The translations under genes were made by a program, and so were the position numbers. From contig CAJYVK010000020.1 of the NCBI GenBank assembly GCA_913778455.1, positions 1 through 64,000 of the forward strand: 64,000 nucleotides of DNA, read 5' to 3'. Under the pieces are notes generated by a model. It did no database searches. It saw only the letters and a program-made list of their open reading frames with translations, and was not told the DNA's origin. Source of the DNA: an uncultured Hymenobacter sp. (lineage in GTDB: Bacteria; Bacteroidota; Bacteroidia; Cytophagales; Hymenobacteraceae). Numbering within the stretch: the stretch's first letter is position 1; each line of letters starts with the position of its first letter. Positions 50,643 through 58,840 of the stretch are shown one piece after another.

Positions 50643-51851
50643 ATGCTGACGACTGCGGCCTGCTTCTTCTCCTGTCGTCGTGGCGGCTGGCTGGCCGGGC
50701 TGCTCCTGTGGCTGCTGCCCTTGTTGTCAGTTCGCGCCGCCGAGTACCAGCCCCTGCCCCCCGTCGCCACTCCCGGCCTGGCCGCCGACGACTGGCTGCT
50801 GCACGATGCGGTTGGCAATCGGCTCATCCTCTACCTGCCCGGCTACCACGCCCCGGCCCACGCCTATTATCAGTGGGTGCGATTCAAGCCCCGGCAGCCC
50901 TTTCTGCTGTCGTTCTCGGCCGCGCCGGGCCTAAGTGTTTTTTTAGATAATCAGCTCGTATACACCGCCGCTGCGGCGGGCCGCTACAGTTTCGACCTGA
51001 CGCGGTTCGTCGCGCCCGCCCGGCTAGCCCAGCCCCACCTACTCGCCGTGTGGCAGCCCGATGGCTATCCCGTGCTGCGATCTTTCAGTGCCGAGACTAC
51101 CGCCCCCTTGCGGCCTACGGCTGCCGCCGTCGCTGGCCTGCCCCCGCGCCTACAGCTGCGGCTGCCGCCCGGCCAGGGTACCAACGTGTTGCTGTTTTTA
51201 CTGCTCGTCGTGGGCATGCTCTACGGCGTGCTGCGTAGCGCCTACCCAACCGGCCTGGGGCGCATTCTGGAAGTAAATGAGCTGTTTGGCAGCGCGGCCG
51301 ACCCGCAGAGCTTTCTCACGCGTCCTGCCTTCACGTGGCTCAACATGGGGCTGGTGCTCTTGTTCTCGCTGTCGCTGGCCTTGTTACTCACGGCGCTGCA
51401 CACCGATTTTAGCAGCTTACCGCTCCTGCAGCGCGTGCTCGACGTGCCCGAATCGGCTATTGTGGCGCGGGTATTTCTTTACACCGGGCTTATCCTCAGC
51501 TTTATAGTGGGTAAGTACATTTTGGTTGAATTGCTCAGTTACATCTTCGACCTGCGCTTGCTCGTCAACCTGCACTACCGGGAGTTTTTACGTACCACTT
51601 TACTGCTGGGCTTACTGGTGCCGCTGGTGCTCCTGCTCTACCTCGCGCTGAACGCCCGCTGGCCCGCCGTTGTTGAGGTGGCTAATAGTTGTGTGCTGCT
51701 CCTCCTCACGGCCACCGTGCTGCGCGTGGCCCGCACGCTACACCAACGGGCCTCCCTTCTCAATCTTCATTTGTTCGCGTACCTTTGTGCTACCGAAGTA
51801 CTGCCCCTGGCCGTGCTTCTGAAACTCATCGTGTTCACGTATCCTGCTTAG
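50643..51851 (+). CDS. DUF4271 membrane protein
   Basis: 402 residues. Signal/anchor-like N-terminus (WLAGLLLWLLPLLSVRAA), a soluble beta-rich domain (about 35-170, DDWLLHDAVGNRLILYLPGY), and a C-terminal part with about seven helices. DUF4271 is Bacteroidota-specific and is often directly upstream of hemD, as here (69 bp gap). It begins 11 bp after the previous stop, so a shared transcript from 49525 is likely. Function unknown. Confidence 0.85.
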   Translation: MLTTAACFFSCRRGGWLAGLLLWLLPLLSVRAAEYQPLPPVATPGLAADDWLLHDAVGNRLILYLPGYHAPAHAYYQWVRFKPRQPFLLSFSAAPGLSVFLDNQLVYTAAAAGRYSFDLTRFVAPARLAQPHLLAVWQPDGYPVLRSFSAETTAPLRPTAAAVAGLPPRLQLRLPPGQGTNVLLFLLLVVGMLYGVLRSAYPTGLGRILEVNELFGSAADPQSFLTRPAFTWLNMGLVLLFSLSLALLLTALHTDFSSLPLLQRVLDVPESAIVARVFLYTGLILSFIVGKYILVELLSYIFDLRLLVNLHYREFLRTTLLLGLLVPLVLLLYLALNARWPAVVEVANSCVLLLLTATVLRVARTLHQRASLLNLHLFAYLCATEVLPLAVLLKLIVFTYPA

Positions 51852-51920
51852 GCAGCGCCGAGGCCCTCGGCAAGGATTAGCTTTCTTCTATAGTTCTAGC
51901 GTTACCCTTTACTTTCCTTT

Positions 51921-52748
51921 ATGGCCGAGAGCGCAGCACAGCCGGGTTTGGACCGGCACGCCAAGCCCATCCGCAGCATCCTGGTTACCCAGCCCAAACC
52001 AGCCACTGACGTTTCGCCCTATTCCACGTTGGCCGAGAAATACGGAGTTCGCGTAGATTTCCGGGAATTCATCGACGTGCAGGGGGTGCCCTACAAAGAC
52101 TTTCGCAAAGACAAAGTCAATATTCTGGAGCACACGGCGGTTATTTTCACCAGCCGCAACGCGGTCGACCATTTCTTTCGCATCTGCCAGGAGGCTAAGC
52201 TGGAAATGCCCGCCGAAATGAAATACTTCTGTATTTCTGATCAAACGGCTAACTACCTGCAAAAATATATCGTGCTGCGCAAGCGCAAGCTCTTCGTCGG
52301 CCTGCGCACGGCAGCCGATCTTTTTGAGGTGATTAAGAAGCACAAAGGAGAGAAGTTTCTGTACCCGTGCTCCGATATTCGCAAGGATGACCTGCCCGAA
52401 TTTATGCGGGCTAACAACCTCAAGTTCACGGAGGCCGTTATCTACCGCACGGTAGCTAGCGACCTGTCGGATTTGGCGGAGGTGAAGTATGACTGCTTGG
52501 CCTTCTTCAGCCCGTCGGGAATTAGCTCCTTGTTCGTCAACTTTCCTGATTTCACCCAGGATGGGACCCGCATCGCCGCTTTTGGCCCTACCACCGCCAA
52601 GGCCGTGCGCGATGCCAACCTGATTCTGGACATCGAAGCACCCATGCCCAATGCCCCGTCCATGACGGGGGCCATCGAGGCCTACATTCGCCAGCACGCT
52701 GCCCAATCGGGGCAGGCCGTGGGTAAAGACAAATCCGCCAGCAGCTAA
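51921..52748 (+). CDS. hemD: Uroporphyrinogen-III synthase
   Basis: Closes hydroxymethylbilane to uroporphyrinogen III in heme synthesis; cytoplasmic. 275 residues. The family is poorly conserved, but the two-lobe pattern is present: SILVTQPKPATDVSPY, AVIFTSRNAVDHFF, GEKFLYPCSDIRKDDLPEF, VIYRTVASDLSD, and CLAFFSPSGISSLF near the second lobe, with FGPTTAKAVRD. The DUF4271-hemD pair supports the assignment. The next gene cluster is T9SS. Confidence 0.85.
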   Translation: MAESAAQPGLDRHAKPIRSILVTQPKPATDVSPYSTLAEKYGVRVDFREFIDVQGVPYKDFRKDKVNILEHTAVIFTSRNAVDHFFRICQEAKLEMPAEMKYFCISDQTANYLQKYIVLRKRKLFVGLRTAADLFEVIKKHKGEKFLYPCSDIRKDDLPEFMRANNLKFTEAVIYRTVASDLSDLAEVKYDCLAFFSPSGISSLFVNFPDFTQDGTRIAAFGPTTAKAVRDANLILDIEAPMPNAPSMTGAIEAYIRQHAAQSGQAVGKDKSASS

Positions 52749-52833
52749 GGGAACCCATTTGAGCGCTGGCTACTTACATCACTTAGCCAGTCGTTTCTTT
52801 CCGCGCGGGGCGCGTATAGGGTCGGTTGACAGT

Positions 52834-52868
52834 TACATTTGAACGTAAGCTGCCTTCGGGCAGCTTAC
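52834..52868 (+). promoter_or_regulatory. porP -7 box followed by 5'-end UUCG hairpin
   Basis: TACATTTG (52834-52841) matches TAnnTTTG, so transcription should start near 52847. Directly there lies GTAAGCTGCC TTCG GGCAGCTTAC (52845-52868), a perfect 10-bp stem with a UUCG tetraloop. The hairpin could be a 5'-end stabiliser of the porP message or a terminator for hemD (TACTACCTTTTATCTT follows). Confidence 0.55.
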
Positions 52869-52909
52869 TACCTTTTATCTTCTTCTCCGTCCCTTTCCTC
52901 CGCAGCTTC

Positions 52910-53905
52910 ATGAAAGGAATTGTACTTGCTACGCTGCTAGTGGCGGCGGCTGTTCCCGCGCTGGCCCAGCAGCAGCCGCAGTTTACGCACTACGGCTTCA
53001 ACGGTATGTACCTCAACCCGGCTTATGCTGGCATCAAGGGCCAAACGGAGGTAAATATTATCGGCCGGTACCAGTATTTAAATCTGGGTAATTCCGTAGG
53101 CGACGAAAACGGGTCGCCGCGCACTGGTATGGCATCAATTTCGGTGCCCATTTTGCCGCTCAGCGGGGGGCTAGGCTTGGTGGTGTATTACGACCAGGCT
53201 GGCGTGACGAAGATGACCAACGCGGCGTTATCCTATTCGCAACACATCAAGTTGGGCCGGGGACGACTCGGAATCGGGGTTCAAGGTATTTATACTTATA
53301 TTGGCAAGGGCACTTACCGGGCCATCGATCCCACCGACGCCAGTATTCCGGCCAATGCCTCCGACCGTAAATTCGACATGGGCGCGGGCCTTTGGTACGA
53401 GGCCCCCAAGTTTTACGCCGGCTTGAGCGTGAACAACCTGTTGCGCTCCGAATACGCCTTCAAAAGCAATGGTACGGTGGGCATTGCCAGCCAATATTTG
53501 GGAGAGAATCACGCCTATCTCACCACGGGCTACAATATCGAGGCTTCGTCCAGCGTTACGGTTACGCCGATGGTGCTGCTAAAAGCCGTACTACCAGGAC
53601 GCTACGATACAAAAAGTAAATACGACAATCAGCACAACTATTCGGTGGAAGCGGGTGTGAGAGCCACGCTCAACGATCAGGTGTGGGCTGGCCTCAATTA
53701 CCGCTACGACGAGTCGGTATCGGGTCTGCTCGGCTACGGCTTCGGCCCCGACAATCGCTACCGCATCGGCTACGCTTTCGACTTCATCGCCTTCAATCAG
53801 GCAGCCCGCGCATTCAGCTCCCACGAAATCATGCTTTCCCTGCGCCTCCCCAAGGCAGTGCCGCTCACCCGCCCGGCCATTCGCACGCCCCGCTACAGTT
53901 TTTAG
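52910..53905 (+). CDS. PorP/SprF family type IX secretion membrane protein
   Basis: 331 residues from the ATG at 52910, which begins a signal peptide (MKGIVLATLLVAAAVPALAQ). The mature start QQPQFTHYGFNGMYLNPAYA is the family's typical N-terminus. The rest is a beta-barrel with strands such as LGRGRLGIGVQGIYTYIGKG and VWAGLNYRYDESVSGLLGYG. Members are outer-membrane T9SS components that pair with secreted adhesins or anchor surface filaments. Here it lies directly upstream of gldKLMN, as porP does in Porphyromonas, so a core role is likely. Confidence 0.9.
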   Translation: MKGIVLATLLVAAAVPALAQQQPQFTHYGFNGMYLNPAYAGIKGQTEVNIIGRYQYLNLGNSVGDENGSPRTGMASISVPILPLSGGLGLVVYYDQAGVTKMTNAALSYSQHIKLGRGRLGIGVQGIYTYIGKGTYRAIDPTDASIPANASDRKFDMGAGLWYEAPKFYAGLSVNNLLRSEYAFKSNGTVGIASQYLGENHAYLTTGYNIEASSSVTVTPMVLLKAVLPGRYDTKSKYDNQHNYSVEAGVRATLNDQVWAGLNYRYDESVSGLLGYGFGPDNRYRIGYAFDFIAFNQAARAFSSHEIMLSLRLPKAVPLTRPAIRTPRYSF

Positions 53906-53915
53906 CGTAGTTAAA

Positions 53916-53941
53916 AGGTTAATTTTTACAAGAATTAACCT
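53916..53941. terminator. AT hairpin after porP
   Basis: AGGTTAATT TTTACAAG AATTAACCT, a 9-bp perfect stem 10 bp after the porP stop. Weak in GC and without T-run, so termination may be partial. Confidence 0.4.
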
Positions 53942-54043
53942 CTAATGCAGGTTCCTGATTGTATCTAACTTAGGATTTTAGGGTCATTTAACGAGTTTTT
54001 CAACCCACTCAGCGAATTAGGGGCTTGCGCTGCTGCAACCCGT

Positions 54044-54075
54044 ATTGTACGGCTCCTCCGAATCCCGTAGATTTG
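54044..54075 (+). promoter_or_regulatory. Promoter for gldKLMN
   Basis: ATTG at 54044-54047, a 20-bp spacer, then TAGATTTG at 54068-54075. This matches the -33/-7 pattern of Bacteroidota; the predicted leader is about 55 bases before the gldK ATG. Confidence 0.65.
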
Positions 54076-54136
54076 CCACTAGATACAAACTTGCCCCAAT
54101 CGCAGCCTGATTATAAATTAGTTCTTTCTCCTTATT

Positions 54137-55153
54137 ATGAAAAAATTTCTAGTATTACCCCTAATCGCCTTATCGGGGGTATTCCTGGGTGGCTGTTTCA
54201 CTAAGAACTTCAAAGGCGAACTGGTAGGTACTGACGACCGGCCCGTCTTCAACCCACAGGAAGTACCCTTTGGCATGGTTCCCTGCCCCGGCGGCACCTT
54301 CCACATGGGGCAGACCGACCAGGACATCTCCGCCTCGATGGTCAACATGAACAAGCAGGTGACTATCGCCGGCTTTTACATGGACGAAACCGAAATCACG
54401 AACAATGAATACCGCCAGTTCGTGAATGCCATCATGGAAGATTCCGTGGAGGCTTTGGGAGAAGATTATATCAAAACTGAGCTCTATCCCGATACTACTG
54501 TCTGGGTACGCGACTTCACTTATCACATGGGTGACCCGCTGCTCGAATACTATTACTCGCACCCTGCCTTCGATGATTATCCCGTGGTAGGGGTTGATTG
54601 GTTCGCCGCCCGCTACTTCTGCAACTGGCGTACCCGCTACAAAAACACGACCGCCGAGGAAACCGGTGATGCCCCGTATCCCAACTTCCGCCTCCCGTCG
54701 GAAGCCGAATGGGAATACGCCGCACGCGGTGGCCGCGAGGGCGCTACCTTCCCCTGGGGTGGCCCTTACGTTCGCAACACCAAAGGGTGCATGCTGGCAA
54801 ACTTCAAGCCGGGCCGGGGCGACTACGCGTCCGATGGCTACGCTTACACGTCGGAAGTAGGCTCTTACTTCCCCAATGATTTTGGTCTGTACGATATGGC
54901 TGGCAACGTATCCGAGTGGTGCGATGACGCCTACATGGAAGCTTCAGTGCCGGTGGTTTGGGACTTGAACCCCACCAACCCCGACGATAACGAACCGCGC
55001 AAAGTAGTGCGCGGAGGCTCTTGGAAAGACATTCAGTACTTCCTCGAAACGGGTACCCGCAACTTTGAATACCAGGATTCGGCCCGCTCTTATATCGGTT
55101 TCCGTTGCTCCATGATTCAGATTGGTATGGGTACCAACCGCCGCCTGAACTAA
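54137..55153 (+). CDS. gldK: Gliding/T9SS lipoprotein GldK
   Basis: 338 residues with a lipoprotein signal ending in LGGC (Cys20), so outer-membrane anchored on the periplasmic side. The body is an FGE-sulfatase-like domain (PFGMVPCPGGTFHMGQTD, YMDETEITNNEYRQFV, FRLPSEAEWEYAARGG, FGLYDMAGNVSEWCDD, VVRGGSWKD, SYIGFRCS). In known systems GldK forms a ring with GldN at the outer membrane, part of the T9SS. Codon use is less GC-extreme than in the neighbours, consistent with high expression. Confidence 0.95.
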   Translation: MKKFLVLPLIALSGVFLGGCFTKNFKGELVGTDDRPVFNPQEVPFGMVPCPGGTFHMGQTDQDISASMVNMNKQVTIAGFYMDETEITNNEYRQFVNAIMEDSVEALGEDYIKTELYPDTTVWVRDFTYHMGDPLLEYYYSHPAFDDYPVVGVDWFAARYFCNWRTRYKNTTAEETGDAPYPNFRLPSEAEWEYAARGGREGATFPWGGPYVRNTKGCMLANFKPGRGDYASDGYAYTSEVGSYFPNDFGLYDMAGNVSEWCDDAYMEASVPVVWDLNPTNPDDNEPRKVVRGGSWKDIQYFLETGTRNFEYQDSARSYIGFRCSMIQIGMGTNRRLN

Positions 55154-55223
55154 TCCTCTCTCGTAGCCCAATTCATCCTTTTTTTCTTTCTCTTAAATAA
55201 GCTTTACTAGCTTCCAACTCACA

Positions 55224-56036
55224 ATGGCTGTTAAGAAAAACTTCCTCTACGACACCTTGATGCCGAAGATATATGGCATTGGCGCGGCAGTTGTTATCGT
55301 AGGTGCTCTATTTAAAATCCAACACTTACCGGGTGCCGGTCCCATGCTCACCGTGGGTCTGCTGACCGAAGCAGTAATCTTCTTCCTAAGCGCGTTCCAA
55401 CCCCATCAGGCTGAAACCGACTGGTCGCTGGTATATCCTGAACTGAGCGAAGGTTACGATCCTTCGACTAACGACAACCGCTTCCGTGAGAAGACTCCGG
55501 CTCCCAACGGCCTGACCGGCAAGCTGGACGACATGCTGAAAAATGCTAACGTTACCCCCGAAGCCCTCACCAACCTGGGCCAGGGCCTGAATCGCCTCAG
55601 CGCTACTACCGCTCAGCTCGGTCAACTCGGTGAGGCTACCAAAGTAACTGACGAGTACACCCAGAAAGTACGCTCGGCTGCCCAGTCGCTCGACGGTATC
55701 AACAAAGCCTACGCTAACACGGTAGAGGCTATCACCTCGCTCTCGAATGCTACGGGTGATGCGAAAGAGTATCACCTGCAAGTGCAGAACGTAACCAAGA
55801 ACCTCGGTGCCCTGAATGCAGTGTACGAGATGGAACTGCAGGATGCCAACACGCACCTCAAGTCGATGAACCAGTTCTACGGTACGCTCGGCAAAGCTAT
55901 GGAGAACATGGTGCAGGCTGGCAAAGACACCGAGAGCCTCCAACACCAAGTAGCCGACCTCACCGGCAACCTGTCGTCGCTCAACCGCGTGTACGGCAAC
56001 ATGCTGAACGCGATGCGCTCGGGCAGCGCAGCCTAA
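55224..56036 (+). CDS. gldL: T9SS motor protein GldL
   Basis: 270 residues. Two N-terminal membrane helices (about 16-31 and 39-57) separated by KIQHLPGAGP, followed by a long cytoplasmic, coiled-coil-rich domain (QLGQLGEATKVTDEYTQKVR, TKNLGALNAVYEMELQDAN). Glu49 in the second helix (LLTEAVIFF) matches the glutamate shown to matter for proton flow in Flavobacterium GldL. With GldM it forms the inner-membrane motor driving secretion and gliding. 70 bp downstream of gldK. Confidence 0.96.
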   Translation: MAVKKNFLYDTLMPKIYGIGAAVVIVGALFKIQHLPGAGPMLTVGLLTEAVIFFLSAFQPHQAETDWSLVYPELSEGYDPSTNDNRFREKTPAPNGLTGKLDDMLKNANVTPEALTNLGQGLNRLSATTAQLGQLGEATKVTDEYTQKVRSAAQSLDGINKAYANTVEAITSLSNATGDAKEYHLQVQNVTKNLGALNAVYEMELQDANTHLKSMNQFYGTLGKAMENMVQAGKDTESLQHQVADLTGNLSSLNRVYGNMLNAMRSGSAA

Positions 56037-56084
56037 GTAATCAGGTTGATTGGGCCTATTTTTTACTTTTAGCAAGCGACTATA

Positions 56085-57689
56085 ATGGCAGGCGGAAAAG
56101 AGACACCGCGGCAGAAGATGATCGGCATGATGTACCTCGTGCTGACTGCTCTTCTGGCGCTCCAAGTACAGTCGGCTGTGATTTTGAAGTTTAAGTTCAT
56201 TGACGACAGTCTGTTGAGCGTAAACGATAAGACTTCAAATGCAGCAGACGGTACTATCAAAGGAATTCAGGCAGCGGTTGTAAAAAACAACAACCAAGCC
56301 GCAGACAAGGCCGTGCTGGCCAAGAGCGAGGAGATTCGCCAGAAAACGAAGGAAACTATTGCCTACTTGCGCGATGTCCGCGACAAATTGGTGGTAGCTG
56401 GCGGTAACCCCAAAGGCTCTACCGAATACAAGGATATCAACGCGGAAGATGTTGTGGCTACGACCATGATCGGCTCGGGCGACAAAAAGAACGGCCTGGG
56501 CTACCCGCTGAAGGCTAAGCTGAACGAGTATTCCGACTATATCCGCGAGTTTGTGCCCGATGCTAAGCAACTGGCGCTGGACGGCAAAGACGACGTACGA
56601 GTAACCACTGCCAAGGACCAAACCACGAAGGAGCAGAAGTCAAAAGACTTCGCTCAGCTCAACTTCGAGTCTACGCCGCTGGCTGCTGCTCTAGCTACGC
56701 TTTCGCAGAAAGAAACGGAGGTACTGAAACTGGAAGCTGATGCCCTGTCGGCACAAGCACAAAAAGTAGGTGCCAAAACCATCGTATTCGACAAGCTGGG
56801 TGCCTTCGCTTCGGCTGAGTCGCAAACGGTAGCTGCGGGTACCAAGTACAAGGCAGAGCTGTTCCTGACGGCCTCGGCTTCTAACATCCGCCCCACCATG
56901 ACTTACAACGGTTCACCGCTGTCGGTAGGTCCGGATGGTCACGGCAAGGTAGAATTCACGGCTCGCCCGGGTGCCTTCGACCAAGCTGGTAACGCGAAAG
57001 CTTCGTGGACGGGTACTATCCGCTTGAATCAGAATGGCCGCGATACTACGTTCAAAGTTGTCGTGCCCTACACCGTAACCAAGCCGGTGATGCAGATTCA
57101 GTCGGCTTCGGTACAGGCCCTGTACTATAAGTGCGGCAACAAGCTGAGCGTACAAGTACCGGCCCTCGGTGCGCAATACCAGCCCAGCTTCTCGGCTTCG
57201 GGTGCCTCGGTTATTCCTGGTCAGAAAGGTGAAGTAACGCTGGTGCCCAACTCGCGTGAAGTAACCCTGAACGTAAGCAGCGGTGGCAACCCCATCGGTT
57301 CGCAAACTTTCAAAGTTCGTCCGATTCCGAACCCCACCATCAAGTGCTACGCTGGCGGCAGCGAAGCCAATGAAAAGCAGGGAACTCCCGGCCTGCAGAT
57401 TCGGTCTATCACCCTGCGTGCCATTGCTGACCCCGGTTTCGCTACGTTCCTGCCCGAAGATGCTCGCTACCGCGTGTCGCGCTTCACGGCCGTACTGGCT
57501 CGGGGCAAGCGTCCGGTTATCGGCCCGAAAGTTATCAACGGCCCGCAAGGCGACTTCAGCGATATGACGAGCGCTTATAAAGAAGGCGACCGTCTGTTCA
57601 TTGAAGTACAAGGCGTGCAGCGCATGAACTTCCAGAACCAGACGGAAGACGTGAACATGACGCGCACGTTCAACATCCCGCTGCAATAA
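56085..57689 (+). CDS. gldM: T9SS motor protein GldM
   Basis: 534 residues. Short cytoplasmic N-terminus with Arg9 (GGKETPRQKMIGMMYLVLTA), one membrane helix (about 12-32), and a long periplasmic part of several domains. The Arg near the helix pairs with the GldL glutamate in studied motors. The periplasmic part contains GAFASAESQTVAAGTKYKAE, VVPYTVTKPV and the C-terminal domain with FTAVLARGKRPVIGPKVING. It spans the periplasm to contact the GldK/GldN ring. Full length. Confidence 0.96.
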   Translation: MAGGKETPRQKMIGMMYLVLTALLALQVQSAVILKFKFIDDSLLSVNDKTSNAADGTIKGIQAAVVKNNNQAADKAVLAKSEEIRQKTKETIAYLRDVRDKLVVAGGNPKGSTEYKDINAEDVVATTMIGSGDKKNGLGYPLKAKLNEYSDYIREFVPDAKQLALDGKDDVRVTTAKDQTTKEQKSKDFAQLNFESTPLAAALATLSQKETEVLKLEADALSAQAQKVGAKTIVFDKLGAFASAESQTVAAGTKYKAELFLTASASNIRPTMTYNGSPLSVGPDGHGKVEFTARPGAFDQAGNAKASWTGTIRLNQNGRDTTFKVVVPYTVTKPVMQIQSASVQALYYKCGNKLSVQVPALGAQYQPSFSASGASVIPGQKGEVTLVPNSREVTLNVSSGGNPIGSQTFKVRPIPNPTIKCYAGGSEANEKQGTPGLQIRSITLRAIADPGFATFLPEDARYRVSRFTAVLARGKRPVIGPKVINGPQGDFSDMTSAYKEGDRLFIEVQGVQRMNFQNQTEDVNMTRTFNIPLQ

Positions 57690-57725
57690 GCAATTAGGCA
57701 ATTCGTTAGCTTTAAAAATTCTATT

Positions 57726-58724
57726 ATGACCCGCTATTTCAAAGCACTGCCCTTCACTGCTGCGGCCCTGCTGGCTGCACTGGTGGGCCGGGCGCAGGAG
57801 CAGGCTACCTCGACCGTTACAACGGGGGCCATCCGCCAGATTCCGGTTTCCGACCAGATGTTCCGCAAAACCATCACGCGGGCTATCGACCTGCGGGAGA
57901 AGCAAAACCGCCCGATGTTCTCGGATGGTAAAGAAATCAGCCGGGTTATTATCGATGCTGTAAAGCGTGGCGAACTGACGGCTTACAAAAACGATTCGGT
58001 GACTTCGACGCTCACTCCCAAAGAGATGTCGTCGAATATGTCGTACGCTATCGAAGCTCCCATCAGCGTCGATGCTGACGGCGGCGACTGGGGTGCAGCC
58101 CCTTCGAAAACCCCGAAGAAAAAGGCCGCTCCGGCCAATGATGGCTGGGGTGCGCCCATTGCCTCTACGCCGCCCGCCACCAAAAAAGTGAAAGTGCTGG
58201 ACAGCAAAGGCAAGCCGGTGAAAAAGAACGGGAAGTACGTGTACAAGACGGTGAGCACTACTGCGGTAGCGCCCCCGCCCCCGCCGCCCGCGCCCACTAC
58301 GGCTGAGTATCGTCCTAAGGACCTCTACCAGATGGAGCTTACCGAGGAGATGATCTTTGATAAGAAGCGCTCGCGGATGTACCACCAGATTAAAACGGTG
58401 ACGCTGAAGCTGCCTTCCACGCTCTCAACTAACACTTCGGGTCTGGAAAAGACGGTCGCTACGTTCAAGTACTCCGACCTGGCCAAGGTGTTCCGCAACA
58501 ATCCGCAGCAAGCCATTTGGTTTAACGCGCAGAATGATGCTCAGCATAAGAACTTGGCCGATGCATTTGAGCTGTGGTTGTTCAACTCGTACATCGTGAA
58601 GGTTTCGAACCCCGCTGGTGACGACTTGGCTACGCAGTACGGTAGTGAGCGCGAAGGCTTGCTGGCTGCCCAGCAAATTGCCTCCGACCTCGTAGAATAC
58701 GAATACAGCCTGTGGAGCTTCTAA
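57726..58724 (+). CDS. gldN: T9SS protein GldN with extra low-complexity insert
   Basis: 332 residues. Signal peptide (LPFTAAALLAALVGRAQ), then the conserved N-terminal part (IPVSDQMFRKTITRAIDLRE, NRPMFSDGKEISRVIIDAVK). Between about residues 115 and 200 there is a Lys/Pro/Ala-rich insert with KPVKKNGKYVYK and a PPPPPPAP run, absent from the family core as I know it. The C-terminal core follows (YQMELTEEMIFDKKRSRMYH, FNSYIVKVSNPAGDD). GldN binds GldK at the outer-membrane ring. Last gene of the operon, followed by a terminator. Confidence 0.94.
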   Translation: MTRYFKALPFTAAALLAALVGRAQEQATSTVTTGAIRQIPVSDQMFRKTITRAIDLREKQNRPMFSDGKEISRVIIDAVKRGELTAYKNDSVTSTLTPKEMSSNMSYAIEAPISVDADGGDWGAAPSKTPKKKAAPANDGWGAPIASTPPATKKVKVLDSKGKPVKKNGKYVYKTVSTTAVAPPPPPPAPTTAEYRPKDLYQMELTEEMIFDKKRSRMYHQIKTVTLKLPSTLSTNTSGLEKTVATFKYSDLAKVFRNNPQQAIWFNAQNDAQHKNLADAFELWLFNSYIVKVSNPAGDDLATQYGSEREGLLAAQQIASDLVEYEYSLWSF

Positions 58725-58752
58725 GCGGCTTCAATTAGCTTGTTTGATACGC

Positions 58753-58786
58753 AAAAGGCCCGCGCTACTCAGCGCGGGCCTTTTTT
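58753..58786. terminator. Terminator of gldKLMN
   Basis: AAAAGGCCCGCGCT ACTC AGCGCGGGCCTTTTTT: a 14-bp perfect stem with T-run, between convergent gldN and uvrC. Confidence 0.95.
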
Positions 58787-58840
58787 ATGAAAGGGAAAGC
58801 CGTAATGGCTGGGTCGGGGACATTAGCGGCAGATACCGGC

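Noticed and set aside
56913..58385. 490-residue minus-strand open frame
   Set aside because: Antisense to gldM and gldN; Arg/His-rich shadow composition and no motif.
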